Shown here in pieces: positions 60,699 to 64,000 of a stretch of 64,000 nucleotides of DNA. The position numbers and the translations under genes are program-made. This DNA comes from Neobacillus niacini. GTDB lineage: Bacteria > Bacillota > Bacilli > Bacillales > Cytobacillaceae. A model generated the notes under the pieces. The model was not told the origin of the DNA and did not search any database. It saw only the letters and a list, made by a program, of their open reading frames with translations. The stretch lies in NCBI RefSeq assembly GCF_023715415.1, contig NZ_JAMBOB010000013.1, positions 23,965-87,964 of the forward strand, given 5' to 3'. Position 1 is the stretch's first letter. Each line of letters begins with the position of its first letter.

Positions 60699-60856
60699 AG
60701 GGTTACACACAGGAAAGCTTCGCGAAGGAACTTAGTATATCAGTATCAATTATTGGAGAAATCGAAAGAGGCAACCGCCTGCCTACAGGTGAGTTACTAA
60801 AGAAAATTGGTCAAACCTTAAATATTACAATAGAGGAATTATCACCTAATGAATAG
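60650..60856 (+). CDS. yazB: XRE-type small DNA-binding protein YazB
   Basis: A 68-residue helix-turn-helix protein. The HTH is about residues 7-60 (GYTQESFAKELSISVSIIGE). It is conserved between folK and dusB in Bacillus; target genes are unknown. AAGGAG lies upstream of ATG 60650, inside folK. Confidence 0.9.
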   Translation: MEAEKWGRRIRAYRKLKGYTQESFAKELSISVSIIGEIERGNRLPTGELLKKIGQTLNITIEELSPNE

Positions 60857-60874
60857 AATGGGAGGTAATAGTGC

Positions 60875-61873
60875 TTGTTAAAAATCGGGAATATTGAATT
60901 AAAAAATCAAGTCGTTTTAGCACCGATGGCTGGTGTCTGTAATTCTGCCTTCCGTCTAACGGTAAAAGAGTTTGGTGCTGGTTTAGTTTGTGCGGAAATG
61001 GTTAGTGATAAGGGAATCGTTTTGAAGAATGAAAAAACGATGAATATGCTTTACATTGATGAACGAGAAAAACCACTAAGCTTGCAAATCTTCGGCGGTG
61101 AACGGAAAACACTTGTGGAAGCCGCACAATTTGTAGATAAAAATACAAATGCAGATATTATTGATATCAATATGGGCTGTCCTGTTCCGAAAATTACAAA
61201 GTGTGATGCAGGGGCAAAGTGGCTGTTAGACCCGGATAAAATTTATGAAATGGTTTCAGCTGTCGTTGAAGTTGTTGAAAAACCAGTAACGGTTAAAATG
61301 CGTATGGGCTGGGATGAGGACCATATTTTTGCTGTCAAGAATGCACAGGCTGTAGAAAGAGCGGGCGGTCAGGCGGTTGCTCTTCATGGGCGTACGCGCG
61401 TTCAGATGTATGAAGGTCAAGCGAACTGGGATATCATCAAAGAGGTAAAGCAATCCATCAATATCCCGCTCATTGGGAATGGTGATGTCCAATCCCCGCA
61501 GGATGCAAAAAGAATGCTTGATGAAACTGGTTGTGATGGGGTTATGATTGGGAGAGCAGCTTTAGGAAATCCATGGATGATTTATCGTACGGTTCAATTC
61601 CTAGAAACAGGTAAACTAATGGGGGAGCCTTCCGTTCGTGAAAAAATGGATGTATGTATTTTACACTTAGACCGTCTAATTGCTTTGAAAAATGAGCATA
61701 TAGCGGTAAGAGAAATGCGTAAACATGCAGCTTGGTATTTAAAAGGTGTAAAAGGCAATGCAAAAGTAAGAAATGCGATAAATGAATGTAATACCCGTAA
61801 TCAGGTGGTTACCTTGTTATATGATATGGTCGCTGAGATAGAAGAAAAGGAAAGCCGAGTAATAGTTGGCTAA
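60875..61873 (+). CDS. dusB: tRNA-dihydrouridine synthase
   Basis: A 332-residue FMN enzyme (YacF). APMAGVCNSAFR, NMGCPVPKITKCDAGAKW with the catalytic Cys, VKMRMGWD and GRAALGNPW are visible. It reduces uridines in tRNA. TTG 60875 is chosen because GGGAGG lies 8-10 nt upstream and MLKIG matches the family start. Confidence 0.95.
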   Translation: MLKIGNIELKNQVVLAPMAGVCNSAFRLTVKEFGAGLVCAEMVSDKGIVLKNEKTMNMLYIDEREKPLSLQIFGGERKTLVEAAQFVDKNTNADIIDINMGCPVPKITKCDAGAKWLLDPDKIYEMVSAVVEVVEKPVTVKMRMGWDEDHIFAVKNAQAVERAGGQAVALHGRTRVQMYEGQANWDIIKEVKQSINIPLIGNGDVQSPQDAKRMLDETGCDGVMIGRAALGNPWMIYRTVQFLETGKLMGEPSVREKMDVCILHLDRLIALKNEHIAVREMRKHAAWYLKGVKGNAKVRNAINECNTRNQVVTLLYDMVAEIEEKESRVIVG

Positions 61874-61875
61874 AG

Positions 61876-61904
61876 TTGACATAATACTACTCTTTTTCTA
61901 TAAT
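61876..61904 (+). promoter_or_regulatory. Perfect-consensus SigA promoter upstream of lysS
   Basis: TTGACA (61876-61881), 17 bp, TATAAT (61899-61904), three bases after the dusB stop. Transcription would start near 61911 and meet a terminator at 61924. Confidence 0.85.
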
Positions 61905-61923
61905 AACCTTGTTTAAACGCATG

Positions 61924-61951
61924 ACTGCCAGTGAAGTACTGGCAGTTTTTA
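61924..61951 (+). terminator. Terminator between dusB and lysS
   Basis: A perfect 9-bp stem (61924-61932 with 61938-61946) with loop GAAGT is followed by TTTTATTTA. It lies only about 13 nt after the inferred start of the promoter at 61876. Confidence 0.85.
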
Positions 61952-62079
61952 TTTATAATGGTTTTTTTGATGTCTGAATTAGCAAGTTTGTGTAAAATAA
62001 TAAAGTATGTAGAAAAGTGAATGTGTATAGCATGTACCAGAGGTTTACATAAAAAGAAAGTAATTGGAGTTGATTGGGT

Positions 62080-63564
62080 ATGAGTCAAGAAGAATTAAAT
62101 GACCAGCTGCAGGTCAGACGTGATAAAATGAACGCTATGCGTGAAAGAGGGCTAGATCCTTTTGGGAAGCGTTATGACCGTTCTCATACTATTAAAGAAT
62201 TAGTAGAGCAATATGCAGAATTAGAAAAAGAAGACCTTGAAGCGAAGGATGTTTCTGTTACTCTTGCAGGCAGGATCATGACGAAACGTGGTAAGGGGAA
62301 AGCTGGATTTGCTAATATTCAAGATCTCACAGGACAGATTCAAGTATATGTTCGAGTTGATGCGATTGGTGCGGAAGCTTATGAAGTATTTGATTCCTCT
62401 GATTTGGGAGATATCATTGGTGTAAAGGGTACTTTATTTAAAACAAAGGTCGGTGAACTATCTGTAAAGGTTCAAGAGTTTGAGTTTTTGACAAAGGCTC
62501 TTCGTCCCCTTCCGGATAAATTCCACGGGCTTAAGGATGTAGAACAGCGTTACCGTCAACGTTACCTTGACCTCATTATGAGCCAGGATAGTAGATCTAC
62601 GTTTATTACACGAAGCAAGATTATTCAATCGATGCGTCGTTATCTAGATAGCCATGGTTACTTAGAGGTGGAAACACCAATGATGCACTCTATTGCAGGT
62701 GGTGCGTCAGCAAGGCCGTTTATTACTCACCATAATGCACTTGATATGGAACTTTATATGCGGATTGCCATTGAACTACACCTCAAGCGTCTGATCGTTG
62801 GAGGACTTGAAAAAGTATACGAAATTGGCCGTGTCTTCCGTAACGAAGGTGTTTCTACTCGTCACAATCCAGAATTTACGATGATTGAGCTATATGAGGC
62901 ATATGCCGATTACCAGGACATTATGAGTTTGACTGAAAATCTAATTGCCCATATTGCTAAAGAAGTATTGGGAACAACTACTGTCCAATACGGGGAGTAT
63001 GAAGTGAACCTTGAACCAGAGTGGAAAAGATTACACATGGTTGATGCGATAAAAGAATTTACAGGTGTAGACTTCTGGAAACAAATGAGTGTAGAAGAAG
63101 CTCGAGAACTTGCTAAGGAACATGGAGTAGAAATTACAGAACATATGCTATATGGTCATATTGTTAACGAATTCTTTGAGCAAAGGGTTGAAGAGAAGTT
63201 AATCCAGCCTACTTTCATTTATGGTCATCCAGTTGAAATCTCACCACTTGCTAAAAAGAACGAAGAAGATTCAAGATTTACTGATCGGTTCGAGTTATTT
63301 ATCGTTGCTCGTGAGCATGCAAATGCATTTACTGAGTTAAATGACCCAATTGATCAAAGAGAACGTTTTGAAGCGCAATTAAAAGAGCGTGAGCAGGGTA
63401 ATGATGAAGCGCATGAAATGGACGAGGACTTTGTAGAGGCTTTAGAATACGGAATGCCACCTACTGGCGGTTTAGGAATCGGAATTGACCGTATTGTTAT
63501 GTTATTAACAAATTCTCCATCTATTCGTGATGTATTATTATTCCCGTTAATGCGACACCGCTAA
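62080..63564 (+). CDS. lysS: Lysine--tRNA ligase (class II)
   Basis: A 494-residue class II synthetase. The N-terminal OB-fold anticodon-binding domain (about 60-150) is followed by the catalytic core with motif 2 (YEIGRVFRNEG, RHNPEFTMIE) and motif 3 (PTGGLGIGIDRIVM). ATG 62080 is chosen over TTG 62074; GGAG lies 10 nt upstream. It is the last protein gene before an rRNA operon, as in B. subtilis. Confidence 0.97.
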   Translation: MSQEELNDQLQVRRDKMNAMRERGLDPFGKRYDRSHTIKELVEQYAELEKEDLEAKDVSVTLAGRIMTKRGKGKAGFANIQDLTGQIQVYVRVDAIGAEAYEVFDSSDLGDIIGVKGTLFKTKVGELSVKVQEFEFLTKALRPLPDKFHGLKDVEQRYRQRYLDLIMSQDSRSTFITRSKIIQSMRRYLDSHGYLEVETPMMHSIAGGASARPFITHHNALDMELYMRIAIELHLKRLIVGGLEKVYEIGRVFRNEGVSTRHNPEFTMIELYEAYADYQDIMSLTENLIAHIAKEVLGTTTVQYGEYEVNLEPEWKRLHMVDAIKEFTGVDFWKQMSVEEARELAKEHGVEITEHMLYGHIVNEFFEQRVEEKLIQPTFIYGHPVEISPLAKKNEEDSRFTDRFELFIVAREHANAFTELNDPIDQRERFEAQLKEREQGNDEAHEMDEDFVEALEYGMPPTGGLGIGIDRIVMLLTNSPSIRDVLLFPLMRHR

Positions 63565-63577
63565 AATGAATTAGCTC

Positions 63578-63611
63578 ACAAAGCACCAGGGGACTGGTGC
63601 TTTGTTGTTTT
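63578..63611 (+). terminator. Terminator after lysS
   Basis: A perfect 12-bp stem (63578-63589 with 63594-63605) with loop GGGA is followed by a T-rich tail. Confidence 0.88.
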
Positions 63612-63758
63612 ATAAGGATAAGAAGTTTGAAAATTATTATTTTAATATATAAGATAAATATCGTGGAAAAGCTATTGCACAGGTTCAACAATGATGGTAT
63701 ATTAATATCTGTTGTTGCGAAACAAACAAACTTCTTATAAAGAAGTTGAAAAAAGTTA
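63612..63758. other. AT-rich region upstream of the rRNA promoter
   Basis: Part of the 347-nt gap between lysS and 16S rRNA. It is very AT-rich and I see no gene. The A/T-rich stretch directly before the -35 could act as an UP element. Confidence 0.5.
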
Positions 63759-63787
63759 TTGACATCTAGTTGATAACTTGGTAAGAT
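63759..63787 (+). promoter_or_regulatory. rRNA operon promoter
   Basis: TTGACA (63759-63764), 17 bp, TAAGAT (63782-63787), about 125 nt before the 16S gene. A possible second upstream promoter is not clear. Confidence 0.75.
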
Positions 63788-63817
63788 GATAAAGTCGCTT
63801 TTGGCGAAACAAATAAT

Positions 63818-63832
63818 TGCTCTTTGAAAACT
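63818..63832 (+). promoter_or_regulatory. boxA-like antitermination site in rRNA leader
   Basis: TGCTCTTTGAAAACT matches the conserved leader sequence that recruits the Nus factors in Bacillus rRNA operons. Confidence 0.7.
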
Positions 63833-63911
63833 AAACAAACAAGAACGTCAACAAACAATTTTTTAGCTTTTTATAAAAGCTAAGCCAACGTAACAAATGA
63901 GCTATATCAAC

Positions 63912-64000
63912 TTTCTTGGAGAGTTTGATCCTGGCTCAGGACGAACGCTGGCGGCGTGCCTAATACATGCAAGTCGAGCGAACCAAGAGGTGCTTGCACC
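63912..64000 (+). rRNA. 16S ribosomal RNA, 5' end (truncated by window)
   Basis: AGAGTTTGATCCTGGCTCAG begins at 63920, the universal 5' region of bacterial 16S rRNA, and is followed by the GACGAACGCTGGCGGCGTGC stretch and the start of the V1 region. The mature 5' end is placed about 8 nt before that primer site by comparison with B. subtilis. Confidence 0.97.

Noticed and set aside
61921..61977. 18-codon ORF (ATG at 61921) across the dusB/lysS terminator, as a leader peptide
   Set aside because: No Shine-Dalgarno sequence, only about 10 nt after the inferred transcript start, and no run of Lys codons as expected for lysS attenuation.
1..64000. CRISPR array, prophage or restriction-type defence locus
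   Set aside because: No spaced direct repeats, cas genes, phage genes or restriction/modification genes are present; all long ORFs are assigned to sugar metabolism or core functions.

Overview
The window is chromosomal DNA from an endospore-forming member of the Bacillaceae. Evidence is the near-complete Bacillus origin-proximal gene order from darA (yaaQ) to lysS and an rRNA operon, sporulation genes (spoIIE, spoVG, spoVT, yabG, yabP, yabQ, sspF, fin, yabT), and recognisable SigA, SigB, SigH, SigG, SigK and Spo0A sites. Moderate-to-low GC and the repeat types fit a Neobacillus-like Bacillus sensu lato; this genus-level guess is inference.

Bases 1-15850 are an accessory carbohydrate module. 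A plus-strand block encodes a GH43 glycosidase (5' end outside the window), a zinc polyol dehydrogenase, an SGNH esterase, a long GH2 glycosidase, an aldose 1-epimerase, an aldo/keto reductase, a leaderless polysaccharide deacetylase and a YesL-type DUF624 protein. A facing minus-strand block encodes a YesM/YesN-type two-component system followed by a lipoprotein sugar-binding protein and two ABC permeases, with no ATPase gene. Together they read as import and intracellular breakdown of a decorated (probably acetylated, xylose- and galactose-containing) oligosaccharide.

Bases 15851-62000 are core genome. The first part holds darA-holB-ricT-yabA-trmN6-rsmI, abrB on the opposite strand, and metS, a perfect parS, tatD, yabE, rnmV-ksgA and yabG. 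Next come veg, sspF, ispE-purR-ridA, spoVG, glmU-prs, ctc, pth, fin, mfd and spoVT. They are followed by yabM-mazG-rqcP, yabP-yabQ-divIC, yabR, a tRNA-Met gene, spoIIE, yabS-yabT, tilS-hprT-ftsH, coaX-hslO-yacD, cysK and folP-folB-folK-yazB-dusB. Compared with the B. subtilis order, yaaR, yazA, pabB-pabA-pabC and a tRNA-Glu gene are missing from their usual slots, and the sugar module stands where tmk would be expected beside darA.

Bases 62000-64000 hold lysS, the rRNA promoter and leader, and the first ~90 nt of 16S rRNA.

Between genes lie three structured repeat elements (23146-23267, 27209-27398, 28401-28521) and a shortened copy of the first beside the tRNA gene (46397-46432). I found no clear candidate for a wholly new biological system. 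The most useful leads are the sugar module and its insertion point, the repeat family with an internally deleted copy, a perfect SigA promoter followed at once by a terminator upstream of lysS, an RBS-masking hairpin at yabS, and a possible ATC start for yabE.
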